A stretch of 64,000 bases of DNA, from the NCBI RefSeq assembly GCF_004217145.1, contig NZ_SHKR01000003.1, forward strand, positions 47,193 to 111,192, in the 5' to 3' direction. Source of the DNA: Kribbella rubisoli (GTDB lineage Bacteria; Actinomycetota; Actinomycetes; Propionibacteriales; Kribbellaceae). Positions 35,462 to 44,749 of this stretch are shown one piece after another; positions within the stretch are counted from its first letter, which is position 1; every line of letters begins with the position of its first letter. The notes under the pieces were generated by a model. It worked only from the letters and a program-made list of their open reading frames with translations. It was not told where the DNA came from and made no database searches. Made by a program: the position numbers and the translations under genes.

Positions 35462-36978
35462 CGGGCGAGCTTGGAGAGATCGAAGTTCTCGGTGATGGCG
35501 TTGGTCGGCAGGCCCTTGATGTTCTTGTCGGCGACGATCAGGTTCGGCAGCAGGAACAGCCAGTCGCCCGCAGCCTGCTCCGACAGCCGGCGCGCCGCCT
35601 TCTTCATGTTGTCGACCTGCGCGGCCTCGTCACCGGAGTCCGCGGCGGCGAGATAGCCCTGCAAGGTCGGATCGTCGTACCGCGTGTAGTACTTCGCGTT
35701 GAAGACCGCGCCGAGGTCACGCGGCTCGACGTGGGCGATGATCGACATGTCGTAGTCGGCGTTCTTGAAGACCGTGGTCAGCCAGGCCGCCGGGAACTCG
35801 AGCTGGTCGATCTGCACCTTCAGCCCGGCCTGCTCCAGCATGCTCTTCACGACCTGGCCGCAGGACGTTGCGTACGGCAACGTCGGCAGCCGCAGCCGCA
35901 GCGTCTTGCCGGCCGCGCCCGATGCCTGCAGCAACGACTTCGCCTTGGCCAGGTCGAACGGCGCGACGCCGGTGAGGTCCTCGTACCACGGGTCGGTCGG
36001 CGGGACCATGCTGCCGATCAGCTTGCCGCGACCGGCCCAGCACGTGTCGAGCAGTGCCTTGTGGTCGATCGCCATCCGGATCGCCTGACGGGTCCGGAGG
36101 TCCTTGAACACCGGGCGCGAGTTGTTGAACGAGAGCAGCACCTCGCCGTTCGTCGTACCTTCGATCACCTGGTACTTGTCGTTGCTGGTGAACTGGCTCA
36201 ACGCCTCCGGCGCCTGGACCGTGCCGATCACGTTGATCGTGCTGGTCAGCAGCGCGTTGTTGAGCGCGGTCGCGTCCTTGAAGTACTTCAGCGTGATCTG
36301 CTGGAAGAACGGCTTGCTGCCCCAGTAGTCGTCGTTGCGGACCATGACGATCGAGTCGCCGCGGTTCCACTTCGAGAACTTGAACGGGCCGGTGCCGACC
36401 GGGTCGGTCGCCAGCGCGCTGACGCCGCTCTCGGAGAACATCGCGCCGATCCGGGTGGTCATCCGGAACAGCCAGTCGTTGCTCGGCTTGGCCAGCGTGA
36501 CCTGCAACTGGGTCGGGGACAACGCCTTCGAGGACGCGACGACGTCCATCGCTGCCTTCAGCGAGATCGTCCACGCCGTCTTCACCCGGTTGATGCTGAA
36601 CACCGCGTCGTTCGCGGTGAACTGCTTGCCGTTGGTGAACTTCGCGTTGTCGACCAGGTCGAACGTGTAGGTCTTGCGGTCCGGCGAGACCGTCCACGAC
36701 TTCGCCAGCGACGGCACGATCTTGCCGGAGTCGTCCTGCTTCACCAGCGTCTCGTACACATTGCCGAGCAGCGCCTGCGGAATCGCGGCGCCGTCGGTGG
36801 TGGTGAAGTCCAGGCTGGCCGGCTCCGCGACCAGGCCGATCGACAGCTTCTGGTCCCCGCCGGGCGAGCTGCCGGACCCGCCGCCCGACGTACTCGAACC
36901 TGCTGAGCAGGCGGTCAGGGCCAGCACCGCCGCGGAGGCGACGAACGCGACCGCCCGAATGCGAAACGACGACTTCAC
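35458..36978 (-). CDS. peptide-type ABC transporter binding lipoprotein
   Basis: A 506-residue family 5 solute-binding protein. The signal peptide has the lipobox LTAC at about residues 21-24 and a Ser/Gly-rich linker. The family 5 signature appears as LAKSWTVSPDRKTYTFDL. GTG 36978 follows AAGGAG. It is the first gene of the operon and divergent from the FadR-type regulator. Members of this family bind peptides, but also nickel, glycosides or opines. The amidase and dehydrogenases suggest an amide-containing ligand. Confidence 0.92.
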   Translation of the reverse strand: MKSSFRIRAVAFVASAAVLALTACSAGSSTSGGGSGSSPGGDQKLSIGLVAEPASLDFTTTDGAAIPQALLGNVYETLVKQDDSGKIVPSLAKSWTVSPDRKTYTFDLVDNAKFTNGKQFTANDAVFSINRVKTAWTISLKAAMDVVASSKALSPTQLQVTLAKPSNDWLFRMTTRIGAMFSESGVSALATDPVGTGPFKFSKWNRGDSIVMVRNDDYWGSKPFFQQITLKYFKDATALNNALLTSTINVIGTVQAPEALSQFTSNDKYQVIEGTTNGEVLLSFNNSRPVFKDLRTRQAIRMAIDHKALLDTCWAGRGKLIGSMVPPTDPWYEDLTGVAPFDLAKAKSLLQASGAAGKTLRLRLPTLPYATSCGQVVKSMLEQAGLKVQIDQLEFPAAWLTTVFKNADYDMSIIAHVEPRDLGAVFNAKYYTRYDDPTLQGYLAAADSGDEAAQVDNMKKAARRLSEQAAGDWLFLLPNLIVADKNIKGLPTNAITENFDLSKLAR

Positions 36979-37023
36979 GCCAACTCCTTTAGAGGCAGTA
37001 CCACTACTGCGACTACTCCGGTT

Positions 37024-37038
37024 ACTGGTCCGACCAGT
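37024..37038. promoter_or_regulatory. FadR-type operator
   Basis: ACTGGTCCGACCAGT is a 15-base palindrome with a one-base centre. It lies between the divergent binding-protein gene (start 36978) and the regulator gene (start 37111). It closely resembles the consensus known for FadR-subfamily GntR proteins (ACTGGTCNGACCAGT-like). It should control both directions. Confidence 0.75.
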
Positions 37039-37110
37039 GGACTAGGTATCACTGGGCCACTAGATTTGTCCCTGCTCAAGTGCCTGTCAAGCGACTAGGG
37101 GGTGCGCCGG

Positions 37111-37869
37111 ATGACAACTGGACCGAAGTTCAGCCCGGTACAGCCCGTGCGCGCGTACGAACGGATCGTCGAACAGGTCGAGGACGCGCTGGCCAGCGGC
37201 GACCTGGTCCCGGGTCAACGGCTGCCGAGCGAGCGCGAGCTGGTCGCGCAGTTCGCAGTCAGCCGCTCGACCGTCCGCGAAGCGCTGCGGGTGCTGGAGA
37301 GCAACGGCGTGGTCCGCTCCCGCCCCGGCGACCCGAACGGGCCGGAGATCCTGCCGTTCTCGCAGTCCGCGCTCCGCAAGCAGATGGTCCGCCTGGCCCG
37401 GGTCGACGAGCTGACCCTGAGCGAGCTCATCGGGTTCCGGATGATCATGGACGGCGCCGCGATCCAGGTCGCCTCCAGGTTGCGTACGCCGGAAGAGCTC
37501 GACGAGCTGGAGGAGACGCTCGTCGCGATGCGCGCCGCGATCGACGTCGACTTCGACGCGTTCAGCCAGGCCGATCTCGCCTTCCACGAGCTGATTGCGC
37601 GGATCAGCCGCAACTCGCTGATCCAGACCTGCAACGAGGTCGTCCGCGGCGTCGTACTCAGCCTGATCTCCGACAAGATCTCCCACGCGCCGAACAGCCG
37701 CGCCCTGATGCTCGAGTCCCTGCACCACCACGCCGACGTCGTCGACGCGATCCGCACCGGCAACGGCCACGCCGCCGCCCGCCTGGCCCGCCAGAACATG
37801 TACGACTACTACGGCGGGTACGTGCCCGACTCCGAGCAGGAAACGTTGCGCGCGCTCGTAGAGGACTGA
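37111..37869 (+). CDS. GntR-family (FadR/FCD) regulator of the peptide/amide operon
   Basis: A 252-residue regulator. The winged helix is at about residues 8-75 (GQRLPSERELVAQFAVSRSTVREALRVLESNGVV). The FCD effector domain follows with metal-binding-type Asp/His positions (FRMIMDGAAI, DLAFHELIARISRN, HHHADVVDAIRTGNGHAA). ATG 37111 is used because AGGGGG lies about 9 bases ahead; GTG 37102 would overlap that site. It faces the transporter operon across the operator at 37024-37038. Confidence 0.88.
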   Translation: MTTGPKFSPVQPVRAYERIVEQVEDALASGDLVPGQRLPSERELVAQFAVSRSTVREALRVLESNGVVRSRPGDPNGPEILPFSQSALRKQMVRLARVDELTLSELIGFRMIMDGAAIQVASRLRTPEELDELEETLVAMRAAIDVDFDAFSQADLAFHELIARISRNSLIQTCNEVVRGVVLSLISDKISHAPNSRALMLESLHHHADVVDAIRTGNGHAAARLARQNMYDYYGGYVPDSEQETLRALVED

Positions 37870-37920
37870 GCAAGTCCCATGGCATTCTGACGGGACCAGT
37901 TCATGGGTGGGGGGCACCGC

Positions 37921-39570
37921 GTGAGCAAACCTGCGATTCTGAGTGTCGACGACGACCCGATGGTTTCGGCGGCAATTTCCCGTGACTTGCGCCGTCGGTA
38001 CGGCGACGACTACCTCGTCGTGCGCGCAACCTCGGGCGACCAAGCGCTGGCCGCGCTGACGAAGCTGGCCCTGCGCAACCAGCCGATCGCGCTGATCGCC
38101 ACCGACCAGCGGATGCCAGGCATGACCGGTATCGAGCTGCTCGAACGCGCCCGCGTACACGCACCGAGCGCGAAGTACCTGCTGCTCACCGCGTACGCCG
38201 ACACCGAGGTGGCCATCCGGGCGATCAATGACATCGGCCTCGACTACTACCTGCTGAAGCCGTGGGATCCGCCCGAGGATCAACTGTTTCCAGTCGTCGA
38301 CGACCTGCTCGGCGACTGGCAACACGCCAACCCCGACCACGTCTCGGATATCCGTGTCGTCGGCAACCGCTGGTCGGACCGGTCGCACGACATCAAGACG
38401 TTCCTGGCCCGCAACCACGTGCCGTACCGCTGGTACGACATCGAACGCGACCCGGAAGCCGAACGCCTGAAGGACCTGGCCGATGCCTCCGACAACGATC
38501 TCCCGCTGGTCCTGATCCCGGAGAGCGACACCCTCCGCTCCCCCAGCACTCTCGACCTCGCGTCGGCGCTCGGCCTGCGCACGCGAGCCGAGCAACCGCT
38601 GTACGACGTCTGCATCGTCGGCGGCGGACCCGCGGGACTCGCGGCCGGCGTCTACGCCGCGTCCGAAGGCCTGAGCACCGTGATCGTCGAACGCGAAGCG
38701 CCCGGCGGTCAGGCCGGACTCAGCGCCGCGATCGAGAACTACCTCGGCTTCCCGCGCGGACTCACCGGCTCGGACCTCGCGCAGCGGGCGGTCGCGCAAG
38801 CATCCCGCTTCGGCGCCGAGATGGTGCTCGCGCGTTCGGTAGTCGGGTTCGAGTCGCGCGGCCCCGTCCACGCCGTCCTGCTCGAAGGATCCGGTGAGAT
38901 CGAGGCTCGCGCGCTGATCGTCGCGACCGGCGTCTCGTACCGCAGTCTCGACGTCGACGGCCTCGCTGACCTCACCGGCCGCGGTGTGTACTACGGCGCG
39001 ACCGCCAGCGAGGCCAGCCAGGTCCAGGACGACGAGGTGTACGTCGTCGGCGCGGCGAACTCGGCCGGTCAAGCGGCTCTCAACCTCTCGCGCTACGCCA
39101 AGCGGATCGTGCTCCTCGTCCGCGGCGAGTCGCTCGAGAGTTCGATGTCGCGGTACCTGATCGACAAGATCACCAACGCGCCGAACATCGAAGTACGGTG
39201 CCGGACCGAGGTGGTCGGCTGCCGCGGCGACGGTCACCTCGAGGGTCTGACCTTGGCCGACCGCAACTCCGGTCGCGTCGACGAGGTGCTGGCCAGTTGG
39301 TTGTTCATCTTCGTCGGAGCGATCCCGCGGACCGATTGGCTCGGCGATTCCGTCGTACGCGACGAGAAGGGCTTCGTGGTGACCGGGCCCGACGTGGTCG
39401 CCTTCGATCGGTGGGCGTTGCCGAGACCGCCGTACGCATTGGAGACCAGCGTGCCCGGGGTCTTCGCCGCCGGCGACGTACGGCTGGACTCGATGAAACG
39501 GGTGGCCTCGGCGGTCGGCGAAGGCGCCATGTCGATCTATCTCGTCCACCGCTACCTTGCGACCGTCTGA
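37921..39570 (+). CDS. response-regulator/glutaredoxin-like/flavoprotein fusion
   Basis: A 549-residue cytoplasmic protein with three parts. Residues 1-135 are a REC domain (SVDDDP, phospho-acceptor D62 in ATDQRMPG, K113 in YYLLKPW). Residues about 142-215 have a glutaredoxin-like pattern (DIRVVGNRWSDRSHDI, VPYRWYDIE) without the CxxC. Residues 228-549 are a thioredoxin-reductase-like FAD enzyme (GGGPAGLAAGVYAA, EVYVVGAANSAGQAAL, GVFAAGDVR) in which the redox CxxC is replaced (YYGATASEA). It therefore cannot work as an ordinary disulfide reductase. The sensor-kinase gene follows with a one-base overlap, so a phosphorylation-controlled flavoprotein is likely. Confidence 0.85.
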   Translation: MSKPAILSVDDDPMVSAAISRDLRRRYGDDYLVVRATSGDQALAALTKLALRNQPIALIATDQRMPGMTGIELLERARVHAPSAKYLLLTAYADTEVAIRAINDIGLDYYLLKPWDPPEDQLFPVVDDLLGDWQHANPDHVSDIRVVGNRWSDRSHDIKTFLARNHVPYRWYDIERDPEAERLKDLADASDNDLPLVLIPESDTLRSPSTLDLASALGLRTRAEQPLYDVCIVGGGPAGLAAGVYAASEGLSTVIVEREAPGGQAGLSAAIENYLGFPRGLTGSDLAQRAVAQASRFGAEMVLARSVVGFESRGPVHAVLLEGSGEIEARALIVATGVSYRSLDVDGLADLTGRGVYYGATASEASQVQDDEVYVVGAANSAGQAALNLSRYAKRIVLLVRGESLESSMSRYLIDKITNAPNIEVRCRTEVVGCRGDGHLEGLTLADRNSGRVDEVLASWLFIFVGAIPRTDWLGDSVVRDEKGFVVTGPDVVAFDRWALPRPPYALETSVPGVFAAGDVRLDSMKRVASAVGEGAMSIYLVHRYLATV

Positions 39571-40961
39571 TGCGCGCCGAGGATCTGCGGGACATCCCGC
39601 TGTTCGCCGGGCTGACCGACGCGCAGCTGGACGAGCTGATCGACGGCAGCAGCGAGGTCGCGATCGAGCTCGGCTCCGACCTGTTCCACGAAGGTGAGCC
39701 CGCGGACTTCTGGTGGGTGCTGGTCGACGGCGTGATCGCGCTGCACCGCAAGATCGGCCGCGAGGACACCGTGATGGGCAAGATGGACGTCCCGGGACGC
39801 TGGGCCGGCGGGTTCCGCGCCTGGGACGAACACGGCGTCTACCTCGCCAGCGGCCGCGGCCTCGCCGAGGGCCGGGTACTGCGGGTGCCGACCGACGTAC
39901 TGCGGGAGCGGATCGACGTGTGGTTCCCGCTCGCCGGGCATCTGATCAGGGGCGTGTACGGGACCGCGCGGGCGATCGAGTCGACGGCCCGGCAGCGGGA
40001 GTCGCTGATCACGCTCGGCACGCTCGCGGCCGGGTTGGCGCACGAGATCAACAACCCCGCCGCGGCCGCGACCCGTTCGGTCAGCGCGCTCGACACCGCG
40101 TGCGTCACGCTGCTGTCGGCGCTCCGCCGGCTCGCCGAGGGCGACGTGACGGCCGTGCAGTTCGGTGCGCTCGACGAGCTGCGGCTCGAGCTCGCCTCCG
40201 GTACGGCGGCACCGGATCCGGTCGATCTGGCCGATGACGAGAACACGATCTCGGACTGGCTCGGCGATCACGGCGTCACCCAGGACTGGCTCATCGCGCC
40301 GCCGCTGGCCGCCGCGGGCGCCGGCGTCGAGTGGTGCGAACGCGCGGCCGACGTACTCGGAGATGCGCTGGAGCCCGGTCTCGAATGGGTCGCCAGCACG
40401 CTCTCCGCGGCGACGTTGATCGGTGAGGTGAAGGAGTCGACGCGGCGGATCACCGAGCTGGTGGCGGCGGTCCGCTCCTACTCGCAGATGGACCGCGGTT
40501 CGATCCAGACCATCGACGTGACCGAGGGCATCGAGAGCACGCTGGTCATGCTCGGGCACAAGCTGCGCGGCGGCGTCGAGGTGATCCGCGAGTACGGCGC
40601 CGACGTACCGCGGATCGACGCCTTCGCGGGCGAACTCAACCAGGTGTGGACGAACCTGATCGACAACGCGGTCGACGCGATGGACGGCGCCGGCACGTTG
40701 CGGATCATGACGCGGATCGACGGCGACCGGATCGTGGTCGAGTTCACCGACACCGGTCGCGGCATGCCGACGGAGGTCGCGGCGCGCGCGTTCGAGCCGT
40801 TCTACACGACCAAGGACGTCGGCAAGGGCACTGGCCTAGGCCTCGATATCGCCCAGCGGATCGTCGCCGAACACCACGGCGGCACGATCACCATCACGTC
40901 GCAGCCCGGTCAGACCACGCTCCAGGTGCGGTTGCCGCGGCAGCCCAGCCCGGCTGGTTAA
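39570..40961 (+). CDS. cNMP-domain histidine kinase
   Basis: A 463-residue soluble kinase. Residues 1-125 have a cyclic-nucleotide-binding-like fold (IPLFAGLTDAQLDELI, HEGEPADFWWVLVDG). The phospho-acceptor is H158 in LAAGLAHEINNP, and the ATPase part has ELNQVWTNLIDNAVDAM, DTGRGMP, and GKGTGLGLDIAQ near the C terminus. No membrane helix is present. It overlaps the upstream fusion by one base and is probably the partner that phosphorylates its REC domain. Confidence 0.9.
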   Translation: MRAEDLRDIPLFAGLTDAQLDELIDGSSEVAIELGSDLFHEGEPADFWWVLVDGVIALHRKIGREDTVMGKMDVPGRWAGGFRAWDEHGVYLASGRGLAEGRVLRVPTDVLRERIDVWFPLAGHLIRGVYGTARAIESTARQRESLITLGTLAAGLAHEINNPAAAATRSVSALDTACVTLLSALRRLAEGDVTAVQFGALDELRLELASGTAAPDPVDLADDENTISDWLGDHGVTQDWLIAPPLAAAGAGVEWCERAADVLGDALEPGLEWVASTLSAATLIGEVKESTRRITELVAAVRSYSQMDRGSIQTIDVTEGIESTLVMLGHKLRGGVEVIREYGADVPRIDAFAGELNQVWTNLIDNAVDAMDGAGTLRIMTRIDGDRIVVEFTDTGRGMPTEVAARAFEPFYTTKDVGKGTGLGLDIAQRIVAEHHGGTITITSQPGQTTLQVRLPRQPSPAG

Positions 40962-40963
40962 TT

Positions 40964-41053
40964 CGTACCGAACGACAGGAGTGGTGGCGGTGCGCGCCAT
41001 GACGCCGCGGAGCCGCCCGCTCCGGCGTGAACTACGTCCTGTCGTTCGGTACG
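40964..41053. repeat. perfect 17-bp inverted repeat with a 56-base loop
   Basis: cgtaccgaacgacagga (40964-40980) pairs exactly with 41037-41053. The loop can form a smaller GC-rich hairpin of its own. It fills the gap between the convergent kinase and 41062-41610 genes. It may act as a bidirectional terminator, but the arms are unusually far apart and AT-containing, so a palindromic element or structured RNA is also possible. Confidence 0.7.
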
Positions 41054-41061
41054 GGTCCTCC

Positions 41062-41610
41062 TCAGGTGTCGTGCTCGAGAATCCGGACCCGCGGCACCTT
41101 CAGCAGCTTGCGGGCCTTGGCGGACCAGTCGGAGCAGACGAACCGGGCCGCGGTCTCCGGCCAGGCGACCACCACGACCTCCTGGCTACCGGTGCTCTTC
41201 ACCATCTGCATCAGCGCGAGCATGATCTCGCCGTGCGTGATGGAGACGTGGACCTGGTACCCGCTCGCGGCCCGGAGGCGGCGCGAACTGTGTTCGATCA
41301 CCGACGCGAGGTCGACGGCCGGGTCCGCCAGGGTGGCCGTCGGTGTTCGGCTCGGAGCGGCCACCGGACCGACCCGCGCCGACGGACCGATCGCCGAGCC
41401 GACCACGGCCGCGCCACCGGTCATACCGGCCACGTCCGCGAACGTCGAACCCAGCAGCGCCATCGGCCCGCCGAATCCGCTGTCCGGATGGCTGGAGACC
41501 AGCAGGTGGTAATCAATGGCTTCTTCATGTCGTGCGTACAGGGCGGCAACGCGGCGCGCGTCGCCCTCGCTCATCTCCCGCTCGATGAGCACCACCACGT
41601 CGTACGTCAT
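41062..41610 (-). CDS. hypothetical alpha-beta protein, 182 residues
   Basis: ATG 41610 has AAGGGAG 7 bases upstream. The protein starts MTYDVVVLIEREMSEGDARR. A Gly/Ala-rich middle segment (about residues 45-85) could insert in or touch a membrane, and the end is strand-helix with EVVVVAWPETAARFV and LLKVPRVRIL. The outline recalls universal-stress-like or DUF proteins, but I cannot name a family. It is convergent with the kinase gene. Confidence 0.7.
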   Translation of the reverse strand: MTYDVVVLIEREMSEGDARRVAALYARHEEAIDYHLLVSSHPDSGFGGPMALLGSTFADVAGMTGGAAVVGSAIGPSARVGPVAAPSRTPTATLADPAVDLASVIEHSSRRLRAASGYQVHVSITHGEIMLALMQMVKSTGSQEVVVVAWPETAARFVCSDWSAKARKLLKVPRVRILEHDT

Positions 41611-41781
41611 TCGTGGCTCCCTTCGCGTCAATTCCGTTGTACTCCTGCACCGGAGCGCGCCAAAGCGACACCCCCGCCTCCGTCACGGAACTGTCAACTA
41701 TTTCTCAGGCCCTTGCCAGACTCGCCCGAGCGCAGGGGCCGCATCTCAGCGGGGTCTCCGGCCGGGCGCACGCTGCGGGTC

Positions 41782-44340
41782 TCAGACCGGGCGTAGGGTC
41801 GCGCGGGCGCGAGTGTCCGGAGCCAGGACGGCGAGCAGGTGCGGCGCGTCGATCAGGGACACGCTCGCGTGGTCGAGCAAGCGCGGGTGCAGCGCATACA
41901 CCTCGGCACCGGATCGCGGGGTGACATCACCGGCTAGGACCGCGACGAAATCCGCCCGGTCGGCGGCGTCCTCGTCCCACCGCCGGTCAGGCTCCAACCG
42001 AGCCGTGACCCGCCGCGCGAACGTCGCGAGCTCCTCGGACGGCTCCCGCCGGTACCCGACGACCGATCCGTCGGCGCACCGGACCGCGATCTCGTCGGCC
42101 CGCGCGGCCGCGTGCCAGCAGCAGACCTCCCACAGGCTGACCCGATCGCCCGACCCGTGCACCTCTTCCAGCGTCGCAGCCATCAGCCCGAGCCGACCGC
42201 CGTACTTCGCGACGTTGTGACCGTATCCGGCCGCGCCGAGGTTCACGTCGTACCAGCGCAGCTCCTTGGTGTGCAGGTCGACGCCGAACGGCATCAGGAT
42301 CTTCGCCGGCCCGGACAGGTCGAACCGATCCTCGACCGCGGCCGGGTCGAACAGGCCGTTCGGTTGCCGCATCACCCCAACGAACCCGCGCTCCAACTGA
42401 TCGAAACCTACGTCGTTGTAGCTGAACACGACCGGCAGCACGTACCGCCCGTCGACCCGGCGCACCGCGCGCAGATCGATATCCACGAACTCCGTCGACC
42501 CCTGCGGAGCCGGCGCCGACGTCAGGTCGCCGGAGTGCACCAACGCGTCCTGGTCGAACCGCAGCCGCGTGTAATCGCACAGCCCGACGAAGGCCCACTC
42601 CTCGTCGAACACCGCTACGGACAGATCGAGATCGACCCGCCGACCGGCCGGCTCGACCCAGTGCAGGAACAGCCGCAGCAGCTCGTCCTGCGGGATCGGC
42701 ACCGCACTCCCCCGCGTCATCCGCAGCAGGCTCGACGACGCGCCCCGCTCCGAATCGGGCGCCGTCAGCCGGGTCAGCTCCTCGTCGAGGAACGCCCGCC
42801 GCCACCGCGGCAAATCCGTTGCCCGACGCAACATTTCACCGGTGAGGACGGCGGACAGCTCCATGGCCAGCTCACTCGGCAACGGCTCGCGCTCGTCGAC
42901 CGACGTCCAGATCCGGGCCGTCCCACCGCGCGGGAAGAACAGCCGCAGATCGCCCGGCGGAGTCCGGACCTGACCGAGCGCGGCTGTGATCACGACTGGC
43001 GAGACGTCCGACACCGCGGTCGTCAACGCCTCGACGAGAACCGCGTGCTGGTCGGGCGGAAGCACGCGCGCCAAGTGCACCAAGCGGCGCACCAACTCGC
43101 CTGGACGTTCACGCAGCAGATCAAGCGCCTGCTCTGGCCGGCCATGCGCGAAGGCGCCCTCGACCCGCGCGGCGAACGTGCTCATCACGAGCCGCCCGTC
43201 CTCGACGCGAATCAGCGGATGCTGCGCGGCCTCACTCGCCACCGCCCGCCCCGCCGGGGTCGCGAGGTCCAGATCGGTACGACGAAGGATCGCGAACGCG
43301 AGCGCCGCCACCGGGAAGCGGGTCGCGAACTCGAACGGGTGCAGATTCTCCGCGATCCGCTTCCAGGCCCGCTCGTGGCGCAACAGATCCTCGGTCAGCG
43401 TCAGCACCGGCAGCCGGTCCAGCCGTTGCAGCACGAGCCTTCGTGTTGCCCGCGGCAACGACTTCCGCCGGGCCGGCGGTGTCCGCAGCCCGGGGTCGGC
43501 GTCCATCAGCGCATAGATCAGGCGCAGTACGTCGGTCGCAGTGTCGGTGCGATCGATCAGCTCCGGATCGTCGCCGAGGAAGTGCGCGATGACGAGCGCC
43601 CAGGTCTCGCGGACCGGGATCTCGTCCGGCAGCCACGACGGATCGGCTCCGTCGAGCAGCGCCAGCAGGTCAGCTCGATCCGTCGCCGAGAGCGGAGCGC
43701 GCCGTGCGAGCAGGGACTCAACTGTCTCGCGGGCCGAGTCATCCGTTGCGACCGAGAGCAGGCGAAGGCGCTCCGAACGGACGTGCGCCGGCTGCTCCTC
43801 GTCGAACGACGGCTTGAGGAACGGGTCCTTGCGATCGATCCGCCGCAGGCAGAGCGGGCACGCGCTGAAGTCCGACCCGTCCCAGCACGTCCGGCAGACC
43901 AGATGGGCACACGGCGAGACCGGATGCACTGCCTTGGTGTCGCCGCAAAGCACGCAGGGCTGGTCAGGCTCCTGGAGGAGACGAGCGAAGACCCTGTTGA
44001 TGTAGAAGGTCTCGGTGTTGCCCGGCACGCTCTCCGGGAAGCCACGGAACAACGGCGTGTGGTGGACGTCGTGCCCGGACTCCGCATCGAGCAGGTCGAG
44101 CAGTGCACTGCCGAAACCGGCAAGTGCGGGCGCGGACAGCGAGGCGCAGTACCGATAGAGGCCGACGGACAGCAGGAGGCCCCGCTGGATCAGGTCGGCC
44201 TGCAGCGCGGACAGTCCGGTCTGGATCGTGAGCGGACGGCGGAGCCATTGCCAAGCCGTACGACGAACCGCCGGGGTCAGCGTGGTGACGTCGACGAGCC
44301 GGCGGCGGCGCAGCAGGACCTGCGCTGATTCTTCCGGCAT
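41782..44340 (-). CDS. RING-finger protein of the MXAN_6230/SCO0854 type
   Basis: An 852-residue protein from ATG 44340. Residues about 128-162 hold a RING-type zinc site: CVLCGDTK, then CAHLVCRTC, then CPLC. The long middle part is helical. The C-terminal 250 residues resemble TerD (VDLDLSVAVFDEEW, VFSYNDVGFDQLERGFVG). This agrees with a bacterial RING family seen in Streptomyces and Myxococcus; its function is unknown. RING domains bind zinc and often partner proteins, and TerD-like parts bind calcium in tellurite-stress proteins. No ubiquitin-like partner gene is nearby. Confidence 0.82.
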   Translation of the reverse strand: MPEESAQVLLRRRRLVDVTTLTPAVRRTAWQWLRRPLTIQTGLSALQADLIQRGLLLSVGLYRYCASLSAPALAGFGSALLDLLDAESGHDVHHTPLFRGFPESVPGNTETFYINRVFARLLQEPDQPCVLCGDTKAVHPVSPCAHLVCRTCWDGSDFSACPLCLRRIDRKDPFLKPSFDEEQPAHVRSERLRLLSVATDDSARETVESLLARRAPLSATDRADLLALLDGADPSWLPDEIPVRETWALVIAHFLGDDPELIDRTDTATDVLRLIYALMDADPGLRTPPARRKSLPRATRRLVLQRLDRLPVLTLTEDLLRHERAWKRIAENLHPFEFATRFPVAALAFAILRRTDLDLATPAGRAVASEAAQHPLIRVEDGRLVMSTFAARVEGAFAHGRPEQALDLLRERPGELVRRLVHLARVLPPDQHAVLVEALTTAVSDVSPVVITAALGQVRTPPGDLRLFFPRGGTARIWTSVDEREPLPSELAMELSAVLTGEMLRRATDLPRWRRAFLDEELTRLTAPDSERGASSSLLRMTRGSAVPIPQDELLRLFLHWVEPAGRRVDLDLSVAVFDEEWAFVGLCDYTRLRFDQDALVHSGDLTSAPAPQGSTEFVDIDLRAVRRVDGRYVLPVVFSYNDVGFDQLERGFVGVMRQPNGLFDPAAVEDRFDLSGPAKILMPFGVDLHTKELRWYDVNLGAAGYGHNVAKYGGRLGLMAATLEEVHGSGDRVSLWEVCCWHAAARADEIAVRCADGSVVGYRREPSEELATFARRVTARLEPDRRWDEDAADRADFVAVLAGDVTPRSGAEVYALHPRLLDHASVSLIDAPHLLAVLAPDTRARATLRPV

Positions 44341-44749
44341 GGCGTCTCCCCCGGCTGGCGTCCTGTGATGCTGCGTCCTTTGATGACGGCGCCAGGGGCG
44401 GAGAGTGGACGCGCTACTTGGCCTGGTGAAGGAGAAGGAAGCACGTCCAGGAGCCGCCCCTGGCACTGAGAACGCTATAGGGCCCCACCGACAGTTTCGG
44501 GCTCGCACCGGACAACACCGGCCCCACAAAGAAGAGCTCCGGTAACAGGGTCGGGGCCGCCCCGCCCAGACCCCGCTACCGGAGATCTACAGAGTAGAAC
44601 GTTCACCCAAATACTGCGCTACTGGGTCCCCCCATCTGGCCGTGAACTGGCACAGATGCGCCGCAAGTAAACCCTTGAGGTGCCGGCGGACACGACGTTG
44701 ATCACCCTCGGGAGGTGTCGGGCCACAGAATGTGGTTAACGTCGTTGGT
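44341..44749. other. 409-base intergenic region
   Basis: Between the divergent RING and MFS genes. It holds a GC-rich imperfect hairpin around 44540-44585 (ctccggta ... taccggag arms) that could be a 5' leader structure. No ORF has a credible start. I see no riboswitch class I can name. Confidence 0.4.

Noticed and set aside
37087..39549. An 820-codon open frame on the minus strand
   Set aside because: It is antisense to the FadR-type regulator and the REC-flavoprotein, has low-complexity Arg/Val/Asp/Gly content and no domain. GC-rich DNA gives such shadows.
42112..44328. A 738-codon open frame on the plus strand
   Set aside because: It is antisense to the RING-finger gene, rich in Arg/Gln/Pro, and has no motif or ribosome site.
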